In this document: piece by piece, positions 47,916-56,726 of the stretch
Layout: every line of letters begins with the position of its first letter
Position numbering within the stretch: the stretch's first letter is position 1
Assembly (NCBI RefSeq): GCF_000003195.3
Contig: NC_012878.2
Coordinates: 57,722,629-57,786,628, forward strand
From: Sorghum bicolor
Lineage: Eukaryota; Streptophyta; Magnoliopsida; Poales; Poaceae
Direction: 5' to 3'
Length of the DNA: 64,000 bases
Notes under the pieces: model-generated
What the model was told of the DNA's origin: nothing
What the model saw: the letters and a program-made list of their open reading frames with translations, nothing else
Database searches by the model: none
Translations under genes and position numbers: made by a program

Positions 47916-50717
47916 ATGGGGGCAGCGGCTGTCGACGGCGCCGCGTCGGCGTCGATGAGGGCCGCGGTGAGTCGGCTCAGCTTCGGCGCGGCGGCGGAGG
48001 AGAGGCGGGACGCCGCGGGGGAGGTCGCGAGGCTGGCGCGGGCCGACGAGCGGACGAAGCGCCTCCTGCCCGAGCTCGGCGTCGTGCCGCCGCTCCTGGA
48101 CATGCTGGCCGACGCCGACGCGCGGGGCGCCGCCGGGGCGCGCGTGGCCGCGGCCGGGGCGCTGCTCGAGCTCGCCAGAGGGACGCACAGGTTGGTCGAT
48201 CGGTCAGTGACTTCTACTTCTCCGTGCTTACTGTACTTGCCTGCGTGCCTTGGTGTTCTTTCCTCGAGATTCTTCTCGCGTGCAACTTCTCTGATCAACG
48301 TGCCATGTTATTACTGGAACTAGAACTAAAGTGGGTAGCGTAGTATGCCTCTGCTGCTGCATGAGATTTGAATTGGGGAGAAATGATCTTGTTCAAATAT
48401 TCAGGCGACAAAAAGGCCACGTTTTTGAGTAATTTCTTTTCGAAGATCACGCTGCTTATATATTTCGCTTTAATTCAAAAACTCTGGGTTGCTGCACTTG
48501 CACACATATATACATGAACTGCACTATAGTCACTTCACAATTTTCGCAAAACCATAACAAAGGATTGAAAATCAGAACTGATTAGCCTTGACAAAGGTGT
48601 CGCCCCCTTGGCCGGTTGTCTCTGCCATGCCAAATCCTCTCAAACTGCTCTGACCTTTTGAGCAGCATTTGTCAAAGTCCTTGTTAAACAATATGCACGC
48701 CCATCAATTCTTGCCGGTCGCTGCTTTCCACAAACCATTAGGCGAGCACGGGCCAACCTTTGCGTCTGCCACTGCCAGAGTCCCCTCACGCCATTGTTAT
48801 TTGATCTGCCAGAATCATTGACCACAAACACATAATGTCAGCACTTTATCCGGCTCAAGTTTCAGCTTTGTTGGTTGGTATTAGGCATCTCAAACGTACT
48901 ATACTCACACTCACAGACTCAGCTCTTTCAGGTTTCAGCCTCCCTTGTTTTCTGCTGACAAAGTTTGGCAAACAAAATGGACCCAAGTCCTAACCATTTG
49001 TTTCTTTTCGTTGGTTCCATCACTTGGACGAAACCAGGTAGCTCTTAGAGAGACATTTGTGCTTTATTTTTCCCCCTTAGCATAATGCATATTTGGTATG
49101 TCATGTCACATGTGGATATGGCCATGGGCCCCAGATAGTGACAAGCACATAGTACATGTTGCGTCAGGACTCAGGAAAAGATAGACACCATTGTGTGACG
49201 GTCGTTACTTGGACGTACGTACTCAGTTTTCACTAGGCTTGATGTGGACTTGCACTCGTTGCCAATTTGCCTGCACGGCGCGGTGTTGCATTGCATCGAC
49301 TGCCAATGGTGACAGTGGAATGAAACTGAAAACCACAATGGCACCCCGTGAAGCACGCAGACGATAGAATGATAGAACAGACGTGATCCAATAGATCGTG
49401 ATGCATGAAGCCATCCCTTCTGCATGCTCCAAGAAGTGTCTAATTGACTGGATTAGAATCCAACAATTCATGAGTTCAGAATGAATAGATATAGATCCAT
49501 ATACTACTGTATTGTTTCTCCTGAATTGCATATTATATATTAGTACTGCAATTTGAGTAGTTGGTGGAAAACTGGCAAGGCCTTTCTCTGAATTTACAGT
49601 ATGTTTTTGGTGCATCTGTTGTCATTCTGCTCTGCAATTTTAGTTTTTATATTAGGTGATTGACTGAAAAAAAAGAGAGTAGTGACTGCAATTTTAGGTG
49701 ATTGAAAAAGGGCAAAATTGTTCTTTGAAATCCATTGCAGCATGTTTTCTGCCCATCTGTAATATTCTGTTGTCATTTTGGGTATCTGCTTAAGTGCTGA
49801 TGCTCTTGGTTTTCAGAAATAAGGTGCACATCGTGAAGGCCGGTCTGCTCATGAAGCTGCCACAGCTCACGGACGACAAGGACCTGTCGAGAAGCCAGGA
49901 GCTGGCGCTGCTGGTCCTTTCCATCTCGTCACTGGCCAACACCGACTTCCCTCTCTCCACCACCGAGCTCCTCCCGTTCCTCGTGGCCACCCTCACCGCC
50001 GCCGACGTCCCGTCCGACACGAAGCTGCCGTGCCTGGCGGCCCTCCGCAACCTGTCGACGAAGCTCGAGCACGCGCGCGACGTGGTGTCCAGCGGCGCCG
50101 TGCGCGCGCTCCTGTCCCTGTCCCTCTCCCTGGACCGGAAGACGTCCGAGGCGGCGCTGTGCATCCTCGGGGAGCTGGCGGCGGCGAGCGCGGCGGCGAG
50201 GAAGGCGATGGAGGAGGAGGGCGAGGGCGAGGCGGCGCCCCGGGCGGTCCTGGAGGCCATGACGCGGCACGAGAGCGCGCGGTGCCAGGAGCACGCGACA
50301 TACCTGGCCATGGTGCTCGCGCACGGCAGCCGCGCGCTGCGGCGCAGGATGCGCCAGCTCGGTGTCGTGCAGGCTCTCCTGGAGGTCTCGCTGCTCGGCA
50401 GCCCGCTCGCGCAGAGGAGAGCGGCCAAGATCCTGCAGTGGTTCAAGGAGGAAGGGCCGCAGCAGAGCAGGATCAGGGCGCACTCGGGGCCTCGCATGGA
50501 GGGAGACGGCGGCGGCACGTCGTGCCCCGACGACGAAGACGACGTCGCCGGCGAGGACGGCGGCGATTGGCGCCGGGATACCGCCGTGGGCAAGATTGTG
50601 AGGCAGAGCCTGGATAGGAACATGAAGTGTATACTAAGGAGGGCCACGGCGTCCGTGGACCTGACCAATGTTATGCTGCTCGTTACGAGCTCTAGCTCCA
50701 AGAGCTTGCCTTGCTGA
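47916..50717 (+). CDS. Armadillo-repeat protein (PUB-like, without U-box)
   Basis: Two exons, 47916-48190 and 49817-50717, joined across a 1.6-kb intron (AG|GTTGG ... TTTCAG|AAATAA), give 391 residues. Armadillo helical repeats are protein-binding surfaces. Helical repeat words include GVVPPLLDMLADADARG, AAGALLELARGTHR, LPCLAALRNLSTKLEHARD, GAVRALLSLSLSLDRKT, ALCILGELAAAS and GVVQALLEVSLLGSPLAQRRA ... ILQWFKEE, together spanning residues about 50-320. The pattern resembles plant U-box/armadillo ubiquitin ligases, but there is no U-box before the repeats, so ligase activity is not supported. The tail has an acidic patch (CPDDEDDVAGEDGGD) and ends SSSSKSLPC. The start is the first ATG that leads directly into the repeat region; upstream in-frame sequence is not protein-like. 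Confidence 0.85.
48191..49816. other. Intron of the armadillo-repeat gene
   Basis: 1626 bp, AT-rich compared with its exons, no internal gene or full transposable element recognised. Confidence 0.6.
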
Positions 50718-50903
50718 ACTCGATTATTAAGTGTTCAGTTTTCCCTTCTATTTTGATGATGATCAATGTTCTTACTTCTTAGTGCTCGTGTCGATCTGCT
50801 AAAGGCTTTTCTCGTGTAACCACTTCATCCTAATCCTCTTGTTGCTAGTTGCCACCGATAATGCGGCCCATTAGCATCTAACCATCTTGAAAACAGTCGT
50901 GGG

Positions 50904-51205
50904 CCGTACAGGGTCCTTCCGTCGGCCAGGTCTTCGTGCTGAAGAACATCATCAGGTCTCTAGTGAATGTGAAAGAGAATGCAAGAAGCCAAAGTTACCT
51001 GAATTGCGTTGGGAAGCCTGAGGCTGGAGAAACAAATAATCGGAATAATCGTTTTACCGGGCAATAGTTTATGTTCCCACTTAGTTATTATGGCGCACTG
51101 GTTTCTATTGCACCCTTGTCATCTATTCTAATGCATTATTTTTATGTAATGCTCTTGTTCGTGTCAGCTGAAGAACTCCAGTTAATTTGGCTACAATCAT
51201 AGTCA
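50904..51205 (+). pseudogene. Copy A of the small acidic gene: promoter-like sequence fused to last exon
   Basis: The left part, GGCCGTACAGGGTCCTTCC and onward (50904-50935), matches the region just upstream of the intact acidic gene (54811-54844). It runs directly into sequence matching that gene's last exon and 3' flank (GTGCTGAAGAACATCATCAG, GTGAATGTGAAAGAGAATGC, ATAATC, TATGGCGCACTGGTTTCT). Exons 1 and 2 and both introns are absent. The junction lies near 50935. A small insertion (CATCAT for CAT) and other changes break the frame. A decayed, internally deleted duplicate. Confidence 0.75.
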
Positions 51206-52009
51206 GGTTGGTATAGTCCGTTGTTCCAGCATTCATGCGATTAACCGTACTTTTTTTCGTTGAGTTTGATCATTGTTTCATGTTTCATTCAACTTGTCTC
51301 CAGACAATTAATTAAAATTACAGCTTGTTTCATCTAGCCAGGTCCTTGTTCCTCCTAGCCAGCTTCTGCTATATACTGAAATCGGTATTTCAGTGGTTGG
51401 ACTGATCTGCTAACCAGCCCTTGCCTATTTCCTCCTGTCACCTGAATTTCCCTCACAATTCCATAACCCATGTTCTCCATTCTGAAGGATTATAGGCACC
51501 AATCCTTCATGGATTATTCACTACAAATTCCTTCAGAGAAATATGAATATTCTTAAATAGATGTGTTTCTAAAGAATGGCTGGATTTGCCATTTTGAACG
51601 AAAAGCAAGCTGCCCCAAATCAAACTGAAACGCTTCAGGTAATGCATGACACAGATACAACATACCTGTGTTAACAGAAATCAAGCGCATCATTGTGTTA
51701 TGTACAATGGCAAGGAAGCAACATGGATAATCAGTGTGTTTTGTAGGGAACTACTCCAATGGATTTAATGATTTTTATTTTAAGAAACAAACTTACATCG
51801 ACTGAGCACTTCGGCACTTCATCCATGGTTGCCTTCCTTGAGCTACTAGCCTACTACAATGAACCAAAAGATCACAGCAAATCTGTACCACAGATTAGCC
51901 CAGCAATCAGCATCCCAGTTTGAAATTTGTTTGTGAAAGTAGCACTATATATACGTCTAGGTGCTGGATTATGCAGATCGGAACCCATCAAAGATGTGAG
52001 ATGCAGCAT

Positions 52010-52200
52010 CAGGTAGTAAAGCATCAACTAATGGCACATTCAGGTAGTAAAGCATCAGCTAGTGGCACATTCATATTTTCTCAGATGTGCAGCACACTCA
52101 TCTTTTCTCTTATATGTATCATTTCAGATGTGCAGCACATTCATATTTTTTCATATTGCCATTGTAAAATCTGCAACACACTTATTTTTTCTCAAATGTG
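52010..52200. repeat. 31-bp tandem pair followed by degenerate repeats
   Basis: CAGGTAGTAAAGCATCA and the following 14 bases occur at 52010-52040 and 52041-52071 with two differences. From 52080 to 52200 a longer unit with TTTTCTCAGATGTGCAGCACA is repeated about three times, with growing divergence. Non-coding; no known family. Confidence 0.75.
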
Positions 52201-52827
52201 TATCGCTTTCGCACCATAAAACAAATGGAAAAATGAAACTGAATATAGTAGTAGCTATGAACTACTACTATGAGCAGGAGCTCTGTTCAATCAGCAATAA
52301 CACATATACAAATTTTGTCATTCAGCGGTGATAAATGTTGAAAGCTTCAGGTTTCAGGTTAACTCTGCTGTGTGCTGATGTCGACCAAATCAGAGTATCC
52401 ATTCTTCAGAAACCAAAACCGACGACATCACAGTGTCCCAACAGCTACCTTTCGTAACAACCACGACTAGGAACCTTTCCTTCATTATGCATATCGTCTA
52501 TAGTATGACATCTGTCCTTGAATGTTCTTCTCTCCTTACCTGAATTACGAGCTGTTCCGTTGGTTTTGACTTGCACAGATCTATATCTCATCTGCCAGAA
52601 CTTTGACAGGAACCAACACTGTCACCATTTGTAATTCTGATTGGGTTTTCCCGTGTGAGAATTGGATTAAATTAAAGCGACAATGACGGGAGGAGGCTTG
52701 ATAATAATAGACTTGATCCAAGCCAAGAGCAGGTCCGCAACTGCGAAAGATCGAAATTAAGATTGACATGGTCCAAAGCAACATCTTATATCAGCTACTT
52801 CAGAGCTAGGGTTTTTTTTTTTATTTT

Positions 52828-52849
52828 GGGGGGGGGGGGGGGGGGGGGG
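52828..52849. repeat. Run of 22 guanines
   Basis: Uninterrupted G22 following a T-rich stretch (52812-52827). Able in principle to form a quadruplex. Run length may be a sequencing or assembly uncertainty. Confidence 0.95.
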
Positions 52850-53285
52850 AGCTAAGAGGTATCCATTCAAAGCAGAAAATCAGTACTCCTAACCTACGAA
52901 ACTTGTGACCACCCTTGTGAAACTTTCAAAAGAATCCTCTTCAGCTTCCTCACTCAGAAGAAAAAAAAACTCAATAAAAAACACTCCTGAAATCAGCAAG
53001 AGATTGGCATGTCATTTGTTACAGAACGCTGACTAGTGGCTGCTGTGAAAGGGTCCTCATTTGGTTTCTGCATCTGCACACCAAAACACATGAAGCCGGG
53101 TCTCCTGATCCTACATGTGCAAGAACCAAGAATTGAATAGGTCGAAACCTACCAGATCCACTACAAATGTATATCAGCCGCGGCTGAAGGTTTCAGAAAG
53201 AGTAACGCAACGCAGAGGAGGACACAGGGTCGCCAAGCCCAGCAAACAAGGGCATCGCAGGGCGGCTGAGAGTTGCCGGCCGGCT

Positions 53286-54053
53286 ATGGCTTCCCTTCTT
53301 CTCCTCGCCGCCTTGGCCTTACTCTTCGTCATGGCATCTGGGCAGGGCGCCAAGACCGTGCTGCCGTTTGCGCCTTCCTGCTCGACAAGTGGCAACTACA
53401 CCGACGGCAGCAAATACAAGAAGAACCTGGACCAGCTCCTGGCCAGTCTCCCCACGGCGGCCGGCGACAACGGGTGGTTCTACAACGGCACCGTCGGGAC
53501 GGGGGCCGACAAGGTGTTCGGCCTCATCATGTGCTACGCCGACCGCAACGAGACGCAGTGCCTCGAGTGCCTCGCCGGCGCGCCCGCCGGGATCACCGCG
53601 CTATGCCCGGGCAGCCGGAACGTGAGCGCGGCGTACGACGCGTGCGTGCTCCGCTACTCCGACACCGACTTCTTCTCTGTGGCCGGCCGCGACGAGGCGT
53701 TCTACGTCACCTGGCCCAGCACCGTCGACCAGGCGAGGCTCGAGGTCGCGCGCTCCAGCCTGATGAACCGGCTCGCCAGGACGGCCGCCGGCTCGCCGCC
53801 GCTGTTCGTGGCGAACGAGAGCGCGCCGCTCGCCGGCTCGTCGGACTCGGTGTACGGGCTCGCGCAGTGCACGCGGGACCTGACGGCCAGCGAATGCAGC
53901 TGGTGTCTCACCACGTATGTCGGTCTGCTGCCGGGGAGGTTCCCGAACAGCACCGGCGGCGCGATCAAGGGGTACAGCTGCTACGTCAGGTACAGTGTCG
54001 GCGCCTTCGACATCACCCTGCCGCCGCGCCGGCCGGCGCCACCTGTTGGATAA
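53286..54053 (+). CDS. Cysteine-rich secretory protein with two DUF26 domains
   Basis: A single-exon gene for 255 residues. DUF26 (Gnk2-like) proteins act in the apoplast; ginkbilobin-type members bind mannose and inhibit fungi, while receptor-kinase members signal. Seen here: a signal peptide (MASLLLLAALALLFVMASGQ), then two DUF26 domains, each with the diagnostic C-x8-C-x2-C motif: C83-C92-C95 (CYADRNETQCLEC) and C195-C204-C207 (CTRDLTASECSWC). There are several N-glycosylation sites (NYT, NGT, NET, NVS, NES, NST). No membrane helix or kinase follows; the protein ends RRPAPPVG. So it is a secreted two-domain protein, or the surviving first exon of a cysteine-rich receptor kinase. The ATG is chosen because the signal peptide starts there; the frame is open further upstream. 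Its 3' flank begins with a gene fragment (copy B). Confidence 0.9.
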   Translation: MASLLLLAALALLFVMASGQGAKTVLPFAPSCSTSGNYTDGSKYKKNLDQLLASLPTAAGDNGWFYNGTVGTGADKVFGLIMCYADRNETQCLECLAGAPAGITALCPGSRNVSAAYDACVLRYSDTDFFSVAGRDEAFYVTWPSTVDQARLEVARSSLMNRLARTAAGSPPLFVANESAPLAGSSDSVYGLAQCTRDLTASECSWCLTTYVGLLPGRFPNSTGGAIKGYSCYVRYSVGAFDITLPPRRPAPPVG

Positions 54054-54087
54054 GCCAGCTCGATCGGTTTGCATGCGCTCATATCTT

Positions 54088-54572
54088 CTACTATTCCCCA
54101 ATCTGCATCGGCGATCAAAGTATACGATCAGGCATCCTAATGCCTTCTCAGAAATTGGAAGAATACTCGGGGTCTAAAGCGCCTTCGGTACACACTAGTG
54201 ATGACGAGGAGGGCGAAGACGAGAAGGACATGGAGGGAGAAACACTAAAAGTCTGTATTGTGTGCTATAAATTTCAGTTGATATGCAAACATACCAGTTT
54301 ATATGCTGGCATAATCTGTAGATTGCGTTCGGTTTGCTCAGCACTTTTTATTAACTTCTCAGGCTAATTTTGTATAACGTTAATGTTTTTAAGTTGTTAG
54401 ATGATGGAAAAAAACCTCTTTGTGCTGAAGGATATCAGGTCTATAGTGAATGTGGTTGAGTGCCATGGACATGGAGAAGAAGCCTGAGGCTCGAGAAATA
54501 AATAATCCTCTTAGCATGTAATGATTTATGTTCAACTTAATTATTATTATGGTGCGTTGGTTTCTGTTGGAC
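54088..54572 (+). pseudogene. Copy B of the small acidic gene: last two exons only
   Basis: Begins 35 bp behind the DUF26 stop. CCCCAATCTGCATCGGCGATC matches the end of intron 1 of the intact gene (55775 onward). Exon-2-like sequence at 54152-54250 still encodes an acidic stretch (KLEEYSGSKAP, TSDDEEGEDEKDMEG). After intron-like sequence, exon-3-like sequence from about 54393 gives LLDDGKKPLCAEGYQVYSEC and then a premature stop. Exon 1 and the promoter are absent. Beyond 54572 the match ends in a degenerate MITE-like stretch. Probably a partial duplicate, possibly serving as 3' untranslated sequence of the DUF26 gene. Confidence 0.78.
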
Positions 54573-54780
54573 TCTTAGTCATGCATAAAGTATTAAATAT
54601 AAATTATTTACGAAACTAAAAATACAGATTAAGACTAATTTATAAGATAAAATTTTTAAATCTAATTAGTTCATAATTAATTATATATTAATCTATGATT
54701 GCTACAGTAAAAACATGCTAATAACAAATTAATTATGTTTAATACATTTCTCTCGCGAATTAATGACGGATTCTGTAATT
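54573..54780. mobile_element. Degenerate MITE remnant
   Basis: AT-rich stretch with TAAAGTATTAAATATAAATT, AAATCTAATTAGTTCATAATT and CTCGCGAATTAATGACGG, words shared with common grass MITEs. Borders not defined. Confidence 0.45.
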
Positions 54781-54948
54781 TATTCTTTTATTAGTACTTG
54801 AACATCCTATGAGCCGTACGGGGTCCTTCCGTCGGCCTGGTGTTCGGCTCCTCAAACTCGCAACACATTTATATTGAAACCCTAGGAACATCTCCGCATT
54901 CCTCCACCCCCGCCGCTGCCTTCTTCGCCTTCGACGTTTGGGGCAAGC

Positions 54949-56196
54949 ATGGCAGGCATCCCATCGGGTGAAGGCAGCGGCGATGCGCGGAATCGCAGCA
55001 CGATTTGGGAACGGTTTCCGCCTTACCCTGCTCATGTTGTCAGGTTTTACCATGAGCACAAGGACATCCTCGGGGAGATCTTGTCTGGCTTAAGTCATCT
55101 TCCGACACACGAAATGATGGACGCCCTTGGAGAGGTGCGTCGTTCAGTTGTTTTTCCTGTTGCCATGCTTCGGTTTTACAGATTCTCTTGTTTCCAATCG
55201 ACTGAGAAGAAGAAACCCTTCATTCCGCGAGCTTCGGTTAAGGTTAGGGTTCGGGTTCACGAAATCCTGAGGTAATATCTCGAGTTGGAAGAAAGAGTAG
55301 GCGTTCCTTTTTTTTTTCTTTTTTGCGACGCTGTCAATTCATTCAGCAAGGAATAGTAGGATTACAGTCATCGACCAACAGGTTAGCTACACAGGTTGCA
55401 GCCAATTGCCACTCGACAAACCTATTGCTATCTGAGACCTGCTTTGCTAGCATATCAGCTACTCGATTACAAGAACGAGGGGAGTACAATAAGATAAAAT
55501 CTGAAAAGGTGAGGCTGAGATCCCGGTTCTTTTCTTTTTCCTTTGCTAGGGGTGAGGAAGGATTAGAACTATGTTGTAGATCTGGGAACTAGCAGTTGAA
55601 CCAGATGAGGTTAGCCGTCGGAAAACTATTGGCGGCTGGATGGAATTGCGATTTTAACGCGCCTGTGGTTTGTTGCTGGGCAGAAGGCCAGCGATTGGGG
55701 GCAAAGGCGATTCCAGTCACTTGAACTTTCCCACCAACCCTATTGTTGTCCCTTTTTGTAATCCCTGGTACTCCCCATTCTGCATCGACGATCAAAATAT
55801 ATTAACATCAAGCATCATAATGCCTTGCAGAAATTGAAAGAACACTCGCTGTCCAAAGTGCCTTTGGTACACTCCAGCGACGATGAGGAGGACGAAGACG
55901 ATGAGGACGAAGGTGATAAGGAGGACAAAGGCGAGGAGGACAGGGAGGGAGGAAGACTGAAGGTTTGTATTCTGTTCTATAAATTTCACTTGATATGAAC
56001 AGACAAGATTTCTTTGCTTGGTAGAATCTGTAGATTGCATTCGGGTTGTTCAGCAGTTTTAGTATCATCTTAGGCTAATTTGTATGACGTTAATGTTTTT
56101 CAGTTGATGGATGATGAAAAGAAACCTCTTGGTGCTGAAGAACATCAGGTCTATAGTGAATGTGAAAGAGAATGCAAGAAGCCAAAGATTGGCTGA
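54949..56196 (+). CDS. Small acidic protein of unknown function (intact copy C)
   Basis: I do not recognise the family. Three exons, 54949-55134, 55831-55962 and 56104-56196, with GT-AG introns and phase 0 throughout, encode 136 residues. Exon 1 (MAGIPSGEGSGDARN, then WERFPPYPAHVVRFYHEHKD and LPTHEMMDALGE) looks like a compact, partly helical domain. Exon 2 is strongly acidic (SSDDEEDEDDEDEGDKEDKGEED). Exon 3 is short (LMDDEKKPLGAEEHQVYSEC ... KKPKIG). No signal peptide or membrane helix. The start is the first ATG after a TATA-poor, GC-rich leader, and the frame fits both splice sites. Two broken relatives lie upstream (copies A and B), and their shared exon borders support this structure. 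Intron 1 carries a retrotransposon fragment. Whether it is expressed is unknown. Confidence 0.7.
55343..55503 (-). mobile_element. Retrotransposon RNase H-domain fragment inside intron 1
   Basis: On the minus strand about 53 codons are open up to a stop at 55343-55345. They contain PRSCNRVADMLAKQVSDSNR, the conserved end of the RNase H-like domain (RVT_3) found in plant non-LTR retrotransposons and related pseudogenes, where the N-x-x-AD-x-LAK motif is diagnostic. It is followed by WQLAATCVANLLVDDCNP. No reverse transcriptase precedes it. It lies antisense in intron 1 of the small acidic gene. Confidence 0.65.
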
Positions 56197-56726
56197 ATGC
56201 GTTGAGTGCCATGGACATGGAGAAGAAGCCTGAGGCTCGAGAAATAAATAATCCTCTTAGCCTGTAATGATTTATGTCCAACTTAATTATTATTATGGTG
56301 CACTGGTTTCTGTTGGACTCTTAGCATCTATTCTAGCTTTGTTCATATCAGCTGCAAAACTCTACCTAATTTGGTCCACTATACATTTGTATTTGTTTGG
56401 TGATACAAAATCATATCAGAAGTTAGTTCTGATTGTGTATTGATAATATGTCAGATTACTAAACTTATCAAGATCAACAGTGCATGTATCTCTAAAATAA
56501 AAAATACATGCTGAGACCTCCTACATGCTCTTATATATTAAAAATAAAAATAAAGAATTCGGCTGTAAGCCACTACACAGGAACAACATTCATGGCACTC
56601 AACAAGTTGACTGAGGATGTGAGATATAGCTTCTTGACAGGGAAAAAAAATATAGTGGAGCATTTGGCCAAGTAAATAGACGCTTCCACTAACCTATAGT
56701 AATGGACTGCTATAAATACATGTGTT
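56197..56726. other. Convergent 3' flanks of the acidic gene and the CHUP1-like gene
   Basis: No gene. The first 150 bp match the 3' flanks of copies A and B. The acidic gene (plus) and the CHUP1-like gene (minus) end tail to tail, 530 bp apart. Confidence 0.5.

Larger units (their letters stand above)
51206..53285. other. Intergenic sequence with tandem repeats and a guanine run
   Basis: No gene supported. Contains a 31-bp tandem pair (52010-52071), degenerate repeats of the word CAGATGTGCAGCACAYTCAT (52080-52200), and a run of 22 guanines at 52828-52849. The last 100 bp are the upstream region of the DUF26 gene. Confidence 0.5.

Noticed and set aside
50030..50617. Long alternative frames over exon 2 of the armadillo gene on both strands
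   Set aside because: High GC at third positions keeps other frames open; only the plus frame with armadillo repeats has protein character.
54054..54949. Kinase exons that would make the DUF26 gene a receptor kinase
   Set aside because: No transmembrane or kinase sequence follows; the space holds a piece of the acidic gene and a MITE remnant.
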